The notes beneath the pieces are model-generated. The model was given only the letters and a program-made list of their open reading frames with translations. It did not search any database and was not told where the DNA came from. A stretch of DNA of 64,000 nucleotides from Bacteriovorax stolpii (GTDB lineage Bacteria; Bdellovibrionota; Bacteriovoracia; Bacteriovoracales; Bacteriovoracaceae), in the NCBI GenBank assembly GCA_945905815.1, contig CAMDQH010000004.1, positions 20,859 through 84,858 on the forward strand, given 5' to 3'. The position numbers and the translations under genes were made by a program. Positions 25,424-35,200 of the stretch are shown here, piece after piece (within the stretch, counting starts at the first letter, position 1; each line of letters starts with the position of its first letter).

Positions 25424-26661
25424 GGTATGTAGGTTATCATAATGAGGGCAATTATCATTAGTAATAAAAAGGGAATACTAACCCTGTAAAGCTCCAAAAC
25501 TGGTCGATTAAACCTAAAAGAGCTTATAAAAAGATTAATTCCTACAGGCGGTGTTATATACCCAATTTCAAGGTTAGTTAAAAAGACAATGGCCAGGTGA
25601 AGCGGATTCACACCAAATTGCTCAGCAATCGGGATAATAAGTGGTACCACGACAATAATGGCACTAAAAATATCCATCAAACAACCAACGACGAGTAAAA
25701 AGATATTTAGCACGAGCAGAAAAAGGTATTTATTGGTAATGAGTGTGCTCATTGTGGCCAATATCTTCATTGGTATTTCTTCATCAACAAGATAGTTTGT
25801 TAGGCCAAGCGCACAACATAGAATTAATAGAATCGCCCCGACGAGAGTTAAGCTATCAACTATGACTTTGGGGATGTCTTTGGTCATCGAAAGATCTTTG
25901 GTAACAAAAACATTGATGATCAGTACATAAAAAGCAGAAAGTGCCGCGGCTTCTGTCGCAGTGACGATCCCACCATAGATACCACCTAAAACGAAAATAG
26001 GGAGTGGTATTTCAAAGCGAGCTTCCCAAACCGAAGCCTTAAGTTCTTTAATAGAAAAAACATGTTTTATTTTATTAGGATTATTACGTGCCTTATAAAT
26101 TGAATACGAGCCAAGAATAACCATCAGGAGAATTCCAGGAATAAGCCCAGCTAAAAATAGATCATCAATATCAACTTTTGCTATTATGCCATAGAGGATG
26201 ATTGGGAGACTGGGCGGGAAGAGTAGACCTAATGAACCACAGGTAGTGATTAAACCCAAAGTGAACTTTTCGGAGTAACCTTCCTCAATAAGTATCGGAT
26301 AGAGAAGTCCACCAAGGGCAATGATGGTGACTCCCGAAGCTCCAGTAAATGCTGTGAAAAAAGCACAGATAAATAAACAGACTATTGCTGTTCCACCTGG
26401 GATCCATCCCAAAAAGGCTTTAGACAACCGTAAAAGTCTAACAGGTGCTTTTGATTCCGCCAAAACATAACCTGCAAAAGTAAATAATGGGATAGTAATA
26501 ATAGTCGGTGCTCCGGCCAATCGATAAATTTCGACCGAGACCGCAGAAAGTTCGATCCCGCTAAAATAAAATGCGGACAGTGCCAGGGCCGACATGACGG
26601 TAAAAATGGGTGCACCAAAAAGGGCACAAACGATAATAGTAGAGTAAATGAAAAAGCTCAT
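25393..26661 (-). CDS. dctM: TRAP transporter large permease DctM
   Basis: A 422-residue membrane protein with about 12 hydrophobic segments and the DctM-type sequence FTAFTGASGVTIIALGGLLYP and LGLITTCGSLGLLFPPSLP. It is the main channel of a tripartite ATP-independent periplasmic transporter, which imports organic acids using an ion gradient. It overlaps dctQ by 4 bp (ATGA). The ending EIGYITPPVGINLFI is also typical of DctM. Confidence 0.93.
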   Translation of the reverse strand: MSFFIYSTIIVCALFGAPIFTVMSALALSAFYFSGIELSAVSVEIYRLAGAPTIITIPLFTFAGYVLAESKAPVRLLRLSKAFLGWIPGGTAIVCLFICAFFTAFTGASGVTIIALGGLLYPILIEEGYSEKFTLGLITTCGSLGLLFPPSLPIILYGIIAKVDIDDLFLAGLIPGILLMVILGSYSIYKARNNPNKIKHVFSIKELKASVWEARFEIPLPIFVLGGIYGGIVTATEAAALSAFYVLIINVFVTKDLSMTKDIPKVIVDSLTLVGAILLILCCALGLTNYLVDEEIPMKILATMSTLITNKYLFLLVLNIFLLVVGCLMDIFSAIIVVVPLIIPIAEQFGVNPLHLAIVFLTNLEIGYITPPVGINLFISSFRFNRPVLELYRVSIPFLLLMIIALIMITYIPWFTLFWFNS

Positions 26662-27152
26662 TTCTCACCGCCATTCAGGATTCCAATGATCAGTTGATTA
26701 AAAAAACGTAGAGATATAAGTCCCATTCCGAAGGGAATAATTCCCACCAGTATTGATGAATGCAGATTAAGAAAGCCTGGTACCCCGAACTCTTTTTCCA
26801 CTAGATAAAAATCCCACCCCGATTTCGTGAGTGCCAGACAAACGATAAGACAAAACATGGAAATTAAATTCTTATGCAGCCAATGGACTATTTTCGAATG
26901 GGATATTTCAATTAACTTGGTCAGAAGATCCACTTTAATGTGAACATTCTTGCTCGTCGCTAGTGAGCCTCCAAGAAAAGCTGAAAGAAAAACGAGGTGA
27001 CGGATTAAAGGGTCAATCCACATAAAACTTGAGCCGAGCCATCTTAAAACGATAGCAAACATCGCCAAACTTAAAATAATAAAAAGGCATGCAACCAATC
27101 CATAGCGGCTAATCCTATCAAGAACATCATCGAATATCGAAATTGCTTTCAT
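26658..27152 (-). CDS. dctQ: TRAP transporter small permease DctQ
   Basis: A 164-residue protein with four transmembrane helices and the DctQ-type Trp-Ile-Asp region (SSFMWIDPLIRHLVFLSAFL) and GGSLATSKNVHIKVDLL. It forms the membrane complex of the TRAP transporter with DctM. It begins directly after the dctP stop codon and overlaps dctM by 4 bp. Confidence 0.9.
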   Translation of the reverse strand: MKAISIFDDVLDRISRYGLVACLFIILSLAMFAIVLRWLGSSFMWIDPLIRHLVFLSAFLGGSLATSKNVHIKVDLLTKLIEISHSKIVHWLHKNLISMFCLIVCLALTKSGWDFYLVEKEFGVPGFLNLHSSILVGIIPFGMGLISLRFFNQLIIGILNGGEK

Positions 27153-28127
27153 CTATTTCGCTTCTTTATTAAGCATCTGAATGACATTAGAGGAGATATA
27201 TTTATCTTTTACTTTCTCAATAACAATATCTCTAGCAGCTGCGGCCTTAATATAGTCGGCCTTTGGAAAAGAAATAAATTCGACTCCACTCTTCTTCAGT
27301 TGGGACCTCGCAACATCGTTTTCAATAGCATTTTTGATATTGGCATCGTCCACAAAAGTCTTCGATAATACGAGAATTTTTTGCTGATGCTCAGGTTTAA
27401 TTTTAGACCATATTTTATCTGAAACAAGTAGTGCTCCAATAGAGTTGGCGGTAGGAAAATCGACAAGATATTTAATTTTTGTGTGCCACTGAAGTGCGAG
27501 AATCGCTAAAGGTGGAGCGTAGGCCGCATTAATAATTCCTGTGGAAAGTGAAGAAAGCACATCAGGAATAGCAAGGGGAACTGAAACCAGTCCCAATGAT
27601 TCTAACATCGCTTCTACCAATTGATCGCCTTCCCAAGACCACATTTTGACACCTTTAAGTTCCTCAAGGTTTGAGATTTTTTTTGTAGAGACCACATAAA
27701 CGTGCCCAATCTCATAAAAGCCCAGATTGATAAATCCCTTTTTCTTAAATCCTTGATTAAACTGAGGAGTCAGTTTAGCAAGAGTAGCAGATGCTTTCGC
27801 CTTATTATCGTAAAAAGTGAAAGGGATTTCCATTGCTCTTACATCACCGAAAAGATCTCCCAATACTTTTCCCGTAAAAACTCCACCGTGTAATTGTCCA
27901 ATACGGATTTTTCTAACTACATCAGGTTCATCTCCAGAGACGCCACCATAATATATCTTAAAACTAACCTCATTATTCGTTGCGGTCTCAATTTCTTTTG
28001 AGAGCTTTTTTAAACTGTTACCCCATGTTGTTCCTTCGGGAATGAGTACTGCTAGCTTGATTTGTTGTGCTCCAAAGGCGCCAGTTGCCGTCATTAACGC
28101 AATTCCAAATAAAATTTTCTTTAACAT
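27153..28127 (-). CDS. dctP: TRAP transporter substrate-binding protein DctP
   Basis: A 324-residue periplasmic protein with a Sec signal (MLKKILFGIALMTATGAFG) followed by the DctP fold: IPEGTTWGNSLKKLS, KIRIGQLHGGVFTG and the substrate-clamp region GVKMWSWEGDQLVEAM. The conserved carboxylate-binding Arg of DctP proteins is not obvious at its usual place, where KMWSWEGD stands, so the ligand may not be a simple dicarboxylate. The ATG at 28127 with AAGGA upstream is preferred to a TTG five codons earlier. Confidence 0.9.
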   Translation of the reverse strand: MLKKILFGIALMTATGAFGAQQIKLAVLIPEGTTWGNSLKKLSKEIETATNNEVSFKIYYGGVSGDEPDVVRKIRIGQLHGGVFTGKVLGDLFGDVRAMEIPFTFYDNKAKASATLAKLTPQFNQGFKKKGFINLGFYEIGHVYVVSTKKISNLEELKGVKMWSWEGDQLVEAMLESLGLVSVPLAIPDVLSSLSTGIINAAYAPPLAILALQWHTKIKYLVDFPTANSIGALLVSDKIWSKIKPEHQQKILVLSKTFVDDANIKNAIENDVARSQLKKSGVEFISFPKADYIKAAAARDIVIEKVKDKYISSNVIQMLNKEAK

Positions 28128-28131
28128 ATCT

Positions 28132-29085
28132 TTATCCTTCAAAAATTCGTTTTTTATTTTTCTCTATGAATTCAAATCTTTTTTGAGCAATCGCATTGTA
28201 GAGATTTAAGTGCTCTACTGCTTTATATTCAGATGTATCTTCCAATGAGTCTCGATTGAGATTTTCCCACTTGGCAAACTCTTCTTTCAGTATTTTGGCT
28301 TCTTTGTCATAACCTTCCAGGTCAAAAGAAGGCATCAAAGAATATTGAATGAATCCTAGTCTTAGGAGCAAATGCTTAGGTCGCTTTTTGATTGCTTCTG
28401 CATATAAGAGTTTAGCCTTCTCTGGGTTCCCACCTAGCATGCGAGGGCGAGAGGCTTCATACTGAGCGTAGAAAATGTCACAAACACCATTTTCGATGTC
28501 CGGTTCTTTTTTGCAAACCCAATCAAAAAGAAATTTTATTTTTGGAACATGTGACACTAATGCAACGTTATCTTTTTGCAAATTAAGCAAGCTACCCCAT
28601 GATTGGGCAGTGAATAGAACGGTAGAATAATCAGTCTTGCTCAAGTTCTTTTTAAATTTCTTTTCTAAATCTTTTTCATCCAATGTCAGCAAATCCTGTT
28701 TTGTAATATCTTTCTTTTGAAGATACTCCAAACCATAGTCTAAAGAAGTAGTGTACAAAGCTATGGCATTTTTCTTATGGATAGACTCTTCTAATCCACC
28801 GACTTCATCACCGAAAGCGAGAGTTTCTGGAACAGCATAAGCATATCCAGCGTAGCCTTTGACAAGTGCACCCAAAAGCTCAGTATTATCTTTGTCCTGG
28901 AGATAAATCATTTCGATAAATTTGAGATTCGCTGGAGCGGCTTCACGAAAAAACTCCCAGTTTTTTTCTATTATGAGTTTGCTTGAGCCATCAACAAACA
29001 TAGGCGAGGAGCTTCTAACGGCGATCTTTTGGATTGAGCTACAGGCCGAAACACCCAGAAGCATGACTAGGATCAAATGACGCAT
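28132..29085 (-). CDS. TRAP-associated lipoprotein, TatT family
   Basis: A 317-residue lipoprotein (MRHLILVMLLGVSAC; lipidated Cys15). The mature part is helical and repeat-like, with LLGALVKGYAGYAYAVPE and AKLLYAEAIKKRPKHLLLRL, matching the TatT (T-component) family known from Treponema TRAP systems. There a trimer of TatT holds substrate-binding proteins and may pass hydrophobic ligands to them. It is the first gene of the TRAP operon, ending 4 bp before dctP, and AGGGG precedes its ATG. Confidence 0.82.
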   Translation of the reverse strand: MRHLILVMLLGVSACSSIQKIAVRSSSPMFVDGSSKLIIEKNWEFFREAAPANLKFIEMIYLQDKDNTELLGALVKGYAGYAYAVPETLAFGDEVGGLEESIHKKNAIALYTTSLDYGLEYLQKKDITKQDLLTLDEKDLEKKFKKNLSKTDYSTVLFTAQSWGSLLNLQKDNVALVSHVPKIKFLFDWVCKKEPDIENGVCDIFYAQYEASRPRMLGGNPEKAKLLYAEAIKKRPKHLLLRLGFIQYSLMPSFDLEGYDKEAKILKEEFAKWENLNRDSLEDTSEYKAVEHLNLYNAIAQKRFEFIEKNKKRIFEG

Positions 29086-29290
29086 ACATCCCCTAACTTG
29101 TGAAAATTACGATGCTTTCATTCTACTTTGGGGCGATAAATACGGACAGGACAACTTTGTAGGTAAATTTTTACCCAGTTTTTCACTTCAAAAAAGGTAA
29201 TGCTATAATAAGCATATCACTGACAGTAATATCTCAAGGATTCTTAAGCTATTGCCGACAGGAATGATAGATTACTTCAACAGGAGAAAC
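29086..29290. other. Intergenic region with promoter and leader of a small-ORF transcript
   Basis: This stretch separates the tatT start (minus) from a small plus-strand transcript. It holds a plausible plus-strand promoter and about 80 bases of untranslated leader before a tiny ORF. No promoter for tatT is convincing. Confidence 0.5.
29180..29209 (+). promoter_or_regulatory. Probable promoter for the small-ORF transcript
   Basis: TTTTCA (29180-29185) and a perfect TATAAT (29204-29209) are separated by 18 bp. Transcription would start near 29216, upstream of an 11-codon ORF and a 58-codon ORF. Confidence 0.55.
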
Positions 29291-29326
29291 ATGTTGCCCA
29301 GTGATCATATTACTCTAACCGTCTAG
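29291..29326 (+). CDS. Candidate 11-residue leader peptide (MLPSDHITLTV)
   Basis: An 11-codon ORF with a strong Shine-Dalgarno (AGGAG, 4-5 bases before the ATG). It lies in the leader of the transcript for the 58-codon ORF that begins 70 bp later. The position and good ribosome site suggest translational control of the downstream gene, but no amino-acid run points to a particular attenuator. Confidence 0.4.
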   Translation: MLPSDHITLTV

Positions 29327-29396
29327 CAAACCCTCTTTCTTTTGACTGAAGGTTTACTAAGCGAAATTACAAAACGCTTTTACAACCGAGGTCGTT

Positions 29397-29573
29397 ATGA
29401 ACACGAAAGAGAATCTTGAATCTAAAGTTTTAATCTTCGAAAAACCAGTTAAAGTGAAGCAAAAAAGTTTTCGCCCTATGCGCTCACTTGTAGCAACTAG
29501 AAGTTTTAAGCCTAAAACTACTGTGGCGAACATGGTGATGTTGAAGACTGAAGATGTGGAAAGAAGAGATTAG
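29397..29573 (+). CDS. Small basic protein, 58 residues, unknown function
   Basis: An ORF of 58 codons starting MNTKENLESKVLIFEKPVKV with GAGG six bases upstream. The product is basic (about a dozen Lys and Arg), has no signal peptide or membrane segment, and contains two similar short stretches, KSFRPMRSLVATRSFKPKTT, built around S-F-[RK]-P. It is preceded by a promoter and a leader peptide and overlaps the convergent gene by 4 bp. It is too small for most gene finders. No family recognised. Confidence 0.6.
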   Translation: MNTKENLESKVLIFEKPVKVKQKSFRPMRSLVATRSFKPKTTVANMVMLKTEDVERRD

Positions 29574-29998
29574 AAGCTCTTGTCTATATCGGCTTTGAGC
29601 TTCTTCTGAATTTTAGATAATTTTTCTATTTGCCTGTTGTGAATCAAACCGAGATATTTCTTTTTCAAATTAAATATTGTATCCATGGCTTCAAGATAGT
29701 TGGTTTTCAGGTCCCTGAAACAAAGCTGTTTATTTTCATTCGAAATAACCTTGCCGCTAGCATCTGCCGTATCCCCGGCACAGAATAACTTTTCTTCTTC
29801 CATACTGTTTTCAATGGATTTTACTAAATTATTGAAACTATCTTCGTAAGCAGGACTGTCTTCAGCTTCAAGCTTTTTTAATTTTTCTATTTGGTCCGGG
29901 ATTTTGCTTCTAGAACTATCCCCTGTTTTAAATCCGAGGAAGTCGGCAGAAGCATTTAAAGAAATAAGAAGACTCAATATTAGAATAATTCTAACCAT
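29570..29998 (-). CDS. Small secreted helical protein of unknown function
   Basis: A 142-residue protein with a Sec signal (MVRIILILSLLISLNASA). The mature protein is highly charged and helical with two cysteines (LFCAGD, QLCFRD) that may pair. It starts 19 bp inside the end of maf and is cotranscribed with it and the FecR-domain gene. No family recognised. Confidence 0.65.
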   Translation of the reverse strand: MVRIILILSLLISLNASADFLGFKTGDSSRSKIPDQIEKLKKLEAEDSPAYEDSFNNLVKSIENSMEEEKLFCAGDTADASGKVISNENKQLCFRDLKTNYLEAMDTIFNLKKKYLGLIHNRQIEKLSKIQKKLKADIDKSF

Positions 29999-30600
29999 GA
30001 TTGACCACGTGTTAAGGGTTTAAGAAACTTTTCGCATTCAACAACAAAACGACTCAAGGGAAATCCTACCACATTGGCATAATCGCCTTCTACTTTTGAG
30101 ATAAAGGTCAATGATGGTCCCTGTATCCCATAAGCACCGGCCTTATCTAAAGAATCCTTGGTTGCGAGATATCGCTCCATTAATTCAGACGGAATTATAT
30201 TAAATGTCACCTTCGATTCTTCCACAAAAGAGAGAGATGATATTTTATGATTATAATTTAAATTTAAAGTAACCGCGGTAAACACTGAGTGCGTTTTTCC
30301 TGCCAGTTCATTTAAAAATACTCTGGCTTCTCCTAAATCCGACGGCTTGCCATAAATTTTTGCACCCATACAAACGATGGTGTCAGCTGAAATCACGAGG
30401 CAGTTATCTGTTCTTTCATTGAAAACGGCATCACCTTTCATCTGTGAAATATGCTTTGAAAAGTTCACGGGATCGTTAAAATGCGATTCTTCGGGAATGT
30501 TCTTACTAATGATTTCAAACGGCAATTCTAGATGCCCAAGGAGTTCTTTTCTGCGTGGAGATGCACTCGCAAGAATTAATTTAATTTTGTCTTTTTCCAT
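29980..30600 (-). CDS. maf: Maf-family nucleoside triphosphate pyrophosphatase
   Basis: A protein of 206 residues with the Maf motifs: LILASASPRRKELL at the N-terminus (phosphate binding), ISADTIVCMGAKIYGKP with the catalytic Asp, LNELAGKTHSVFTAV, and DKAGAYGIQG near the end. Maf proteins hydrolyse non-canonical or modified pyrimidine nucleotides (dTTP/UTP type) to monophosphates and affect septation when overproduced. The ATG at 30600 is used; an upstream start at 30633 would add 11 residues with no family support. It overlaps both neighbours. Confidence 0.93.
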   Translation of the reverse strand: MEKDKIKLILASASPRRKELLGHLELPFEIISKNIPEESHFNDPVNFSKHISQMKGDAVFNERTDNCLVISADTIVCMGAKIYGKPSDLGEARVFLNELAGKTHSVFTAVTLNLNYNHKISSLSFVEESKVTFNIIPSELMERYLATKDSLDKAGAYGIQGPSLTFISKVEGDYANVVGFPLSRFVVECEKFLKPLTRGQSWLELF

Positions 30601-32098
30601 TTCGAAGTATCCAGATGTAATACTGAAGATCACTCATTTCCCTAACTTGGGTACGCTGGTTAGTATACCGCATTTTAAGATCTTTTAAATAAAATTCGAG
30701 TGTTGTTTGATAGTGACTTTGGCCCAATTCTTTTACTTGCACTTCCTCGTTGGCCTCGAGCTTCTTCAATAAATTATCCATGGATTTCAAATTTGTTGTT
30801 TCCATTCTACGAGTATATTCTACTAAGAAATCAAAACGCTTATTAAGTTCATCACCCCATAGAGTATACCCATGGTGGAGCGCTAACTCCTTAGGGGCGT
30901 TTAGAGCATTAACAAGTGGTGTTGTATACTTTTCAAGCCAAATCTCCCTTGCAAGTTCAATCGTTTTAATCCTGCGTGTAAGAAGCTCTGTAATTTCAAG
31001 TCCACCAGAAACCTGCTCTACTTTTGAAAGACTACGTCCATTTGTCTCAATTTCAAACCAGGATTCTTCACTCACGGAAGTTACTTCCGTTGCACTATAG
31101 CCTCGTAAATGGACTGATAGTTCATATCCTTCAAGTGCCTTGCGTTTTTTTAAATATGATTTTCCGCCAGGATAATGAAGTAAATCAAAAGAGGACAACT
31201 TTCCTACCAAGGTTACATTTGGCGCGACTACCATGACACGAGTGACAGGAGGGGAATGAGAATTATTTTTGACTCTCAATTCATTTAGTTTTTGAATCTG
31301 CGAAGTAATCGCTGTGTCCTCAAGTCTTACAGTTTCCTCAGAGCGAGCAAAATCTGATTGCTTCTGAAACAGCTCTCTTTCGAACTGGCCTTGATTAGCT
31401 TCTCTTATTAGAAGTGGTAAGCTTATAGCGTCTGTTTCTGGAGATAATTCAATGGGAAACTCTTTTGAATCTCGCGGGTGCCAATAGATATGGCCTTCAT
31501 GTAATCGAACAAGATGAAACACTTCATTTTTAGACCAATTTACTTCCTGAAATGAAACTGAAGTCGAAGGTCCGACTCTCATTAAAGTTCCATCCATAAG
31601 AAATATCCATGCAACTGAGTTTGCTTCTGTTTTAAATTCGTCTCCCTCGTTTATTCTTGAAAGATGTTCAACCGAGGCCCTTGCTCTTCCGCGAAAAACT
31701 CCACATTTACCATGGCACTGAAGAACTTTTCCGACGTGCTCAAATTGACGATCATCTCGCAGCCTGATTTTCCAATCTGTAACCTTATCCTTCAAAGACC
31801 TCTCAATTATCCACTTATCTATACTTAGCCATTCTTCTGTTTTTTGAGTATTCCACGGTATAAGTGAATACCCCTGACCCTTTAGAGGAACAACGTCCAA
31901 ATCCAGCTCCTCCCCCGGAACATTCCAATCCGCTTTATCGTGAAGTACTGGTGGAGTGAATCTTTGAGTCCCTTTCAAATCAGGTAGTACCTTGGATTCA
32001 ACCCATAAAAATTCATCCATCTTATCAGTCTGTGAACAGACTGTGAGAGAGATCAGACATAGACTCATGGCGAAAGCCGACCAAATCAGTTTTTTCAT
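30581..32098 (-). CDS. Secreted FecR-domain protein
   Basis: A 505-residue protein with a Sec signal (MKKLIWSAFAMSLCLISLTV; the Cys after it might make it a lipoprotein). Residues about 125-215 form a FecR-like domain: VEHLSRINEGDEFKTEANSV then FLMDGTLMRVGPSTSVSF. Such domains occur in anti-sigma regulators and, as here, in secreted structural proteins. No membrane segment or sigma factor gene is nearby, so a structural role is more likely. The rest is helical with Arg/Glu-rich stretches. First gene of the operon with maf. Confidence 0.72.
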   Translation of the reverse strand: MKKLIWSAFAMSLCLISLTVCSQTDKMDEFLWVESKVLPDLKGTQRFTPPVLHDKADWNVPGEELDLDVVPLKGQGYSLIPWNTQKTEEWLSIDKWIIERSLKDKVTDWKIRLRDDRQFEHVGKVLQCHGKCGVFRGRARASVEHLSRINEGDEFKTEANSVAWIFLMDGTLMRVGPSTSVSFQEVNWSKNEVFHLVRLHEGHIYWHPRDSKEFPIELSPETDAISLPLLIREANQGQFERELFQKQSDFARSEETVRLEDTAITSQIQKLNELRVKNNSHSPPVTRVMVVAPNVTLVGKLSSFDLLHYPGGKSYLKKRKALEGYELSVHLRGYSATEVTSVSEESWFEIETNGRSLSKVEQVSGGLEITELLTRRIKTIELAREIWLEKYTTPLVNALNAPKELALHHGYTLWGDELNKRFDFLVEYTRRMETTNLKSMDNLLKKLEANEEVQVKELGQSHYQTTLEFYLKDLKMRYTNQRTQVREMSDLQYYIWILRNGKRQN

Positions 32099-32208
32099 AA
32101 AGAATTCCTATGCTTTTCTCTTCGGAATCCAACCCTAAAAATTTACGACATTAGTTGTTTCTGTTAGAGTGAAGGCTTATTTTACCTATTCGACTGGAGC
32201 TTCCCCGC

Positions 32209-35200
32209 ATGGAACCACGTGAATCGACCCCAACTTCAGAGAGTTTCTCCTTTGTTGAGGCAGAGAGGAAGATCCTAGAACTCTGGAATAAGAATCAAAT
32301 CTTTCAAAAATCTCTTGAAAAAACCAAGGGTGGAAAGAATTATATCTTCTACGATGGACCTCCATTTGCGACCGGTCTTCCACATCATGGCCATATCGTG
32401 GCCTCAACTTTAAAAGATGTGGTTCCAAGATATTTCACCATGAAAGGTTTCTATGTTGACCGCCGTTTTGGTTGGGACTGTCATGGACTTCCAATCGAGC
32501 AAGAAATTGATAAAAAATTCGGCATGTCGGCTTCAGATTTTGTAGCTGCCAATGGTGTAAAAAAATATAACGATGAATGCCGAGGCATTGTTGATCGTTA
32601 CGTGAATGAATGGGAAAAAACGATTGGCCGTTTAGGTCGTTGGGTTGATTTCAAAAATGATTATAAGACCATGGACATTAATTACATGGAATCCGTATGG
32701 TGGGTTTTTAAATCCATCTGGGATAAAGGTTTGATCTATCAAGGAAATAAAATTGTTCCTTACTCGCCTGCTCTGCAAACTGCACTCTCAAACTTTGAAG
32801 CAGGTCAGAACTATCAGGATGTTCAGGATCCGGCGATCACGATTCTTTTCAGAACAAAAAAAGATGCCAATACATATTTCGCGGCATGGACGACAACTCC
32901 ATGGACTCTCCCAGCAAATCTTGCATTGTGTGTGCATCCTGAAATTGAATACGTAAAAGTTAAAGATCTTGAAAAAAATATTTCCATCATCATGGCAAAA
33001 GCACGTCTAGAATCTTATAAGAAAAACTTCAAATACGAGGAAGTAGAAACTTTCACTGGTGCACAACTTAAAGGTGAAAGATACGAACCACTATTTCCTT
33101 ATTTTAATAAACTCGAAAAAGATGGCTACTTCGTCATGCTAAATGATGAATACGTTACCACCACCGATGGTACAGGGATCGTGCATCAGGCCCCAGGTTT
33201 TGGTGAAGACGATAATCGTGTCATGAAAGCTGCAGGCTTTACTGAAGCTCCGGTTCCACTAGATATTTCGGCCAGATTTTCAGCTGAAGTCACTGACTTT
33301 GCCGGCGTGGCAATTAAAGATGCTGACAAAGACATCATCAAAAACTTAAAAGACCGCGGTCAATTATTTCATCAATCAACTCTCGTTCACAGTTACCCGA
33401 TGTGCCCGAGGACAGATACTCCACTTATCTACCGGGCCATGCCCCAGTGGTATTTGGCAGTAGAACAAGTTAAAGATAAAATGGTTAAGGCCAATCAACA
33501 AATTACTTGGGTTCCTGAAACAATTAAAGATGGCCGCTTCGGTAAATGGCTGGAGAACGCTCGAGACTGGGCAATTTCAAGAAGTCGCGTTTGGGGAACT
33601 CCCCTTCCCATCTGGATCAATGACAAGACAGGGACTGCTGTTTGCATGGGCTCCATCTCTGATCTCAGAAAACATTCAGGAATTGAAGTAAAAGATCTTC
33701 ACCGTGAATTCGTGGATGATATTCAATTTAAAGTTCCCGGAGAAGAAGGAACTTATAAACGCATTCCAGAAGTTTTGGATTGTTGGTTTGAATCAGGTGC
33801 TATGCCGTATGCTCAACTCCATTACCCGTTTGAGAATCAAGATATATTCAAAGAAGGTTTCCCCGCTGAATTCATTGCTGAAGGTTTAGATCAGACGCGA
33901 GGATGGTTCTACACTTTAACTGTTCTTTCTGCTGCTCTCTTTGATAAGCCAGCTTTCAAAAACGTTATTGTAAATGGAATGGTGCTTGCCAAAGATGGCA
34001 AGAAGATGAGCAAACGTTTAAAAAACTATACTCCACCAGATGAATTGATTGAAACTTTTGGAGCTGATGCCCTTCGCGTTTTCTTAATTAACTCAGGTCT
34101 TGTGAGAGCTGAAGAGCTTCGTTTCACCGATGAAGGCGTAAAAGACATGGTTCGCCGGGCTCTACTACCTTGGTACAACTCTTACAAATTCTTCAGCACC
34201 TATGCTATCGCTGATGGCTGGAAAATAAGCGACAAAATGGTTCCTTCTGAAAATATTCTGGATCGTTGGATTCTTTCTAAACTTCAGACGCTGATTAAGA
34301 ATGTAAACCATGAAATGCAAAATTATCGTTTATATAATGTTGTTCCAGAACTTTTCAACTTCATTGAAGATTTAACCAATTGGTATATCCGTTTGAACCG
34401 TCGCCGTTTTTGGGAGGAAGGTATGAGTGCAGATAAAACTGCTGCTTATTCGACTCTCTATTCAACCCTCGAGAGTGTATCACTCTTGATGGCACCGTTT
34501 ACACCATTTTTGGCCGATCACATTTACCAGGAACTAAAAGTTTTTGGTGCTAAGAAAATGGAGGAATCAGTCCATCTTTGTTCTTACCCAGAAGCAAATA
34601 CGGAAATGATCAATGCCACGCTTGAAATAGCAGTGGGCCGTATGGAACAAGTGATTCTTCTTGGTCGTCAGAAGCGAATTCAAGAAGGTGTGAAAGTTAA
34701 AACTCCCCTAAAAACATTGAAAGTTATTCATCAAGATCCTGAACTTTTAAAAGAAATCAAGAAACTTGAAGAGTTCATCAAAATTGAACTTAACATTAAA
34801 AACGTTGAGTATATGACCAATGAAGCAGATTTCGTCACTTTGTCGGCCAAGCCCAACTCTCCCGTCCTTGGTAAAAAACTTGGAAAAGATTTTGCGAACT
34901 TCCGTCCATTAATTGAAAAATTATCTTCAGCTGATGTTCAAAAAATTGAAGATGGCGGAACTGTTACTCTCAATGGTGTGACTTTTAACTCAGAAGAGAT
35001 TCTTGTTTTCAGAACGGCCAAAGAAGGCACACAATCTGTGACGAATCGTTTTGTGACGATTGATCTTGATTGTACTCTTGATCAAGATTTGATTGATGAG
35101 GGTTTAGCTCGTGAAATCGTCAGCCGTATCCAGAAAACTCGAAAAGACTCCAACTTCAATGTTTCAGATCGAATCGAAGTGACCATCCATACCTCAGAAA

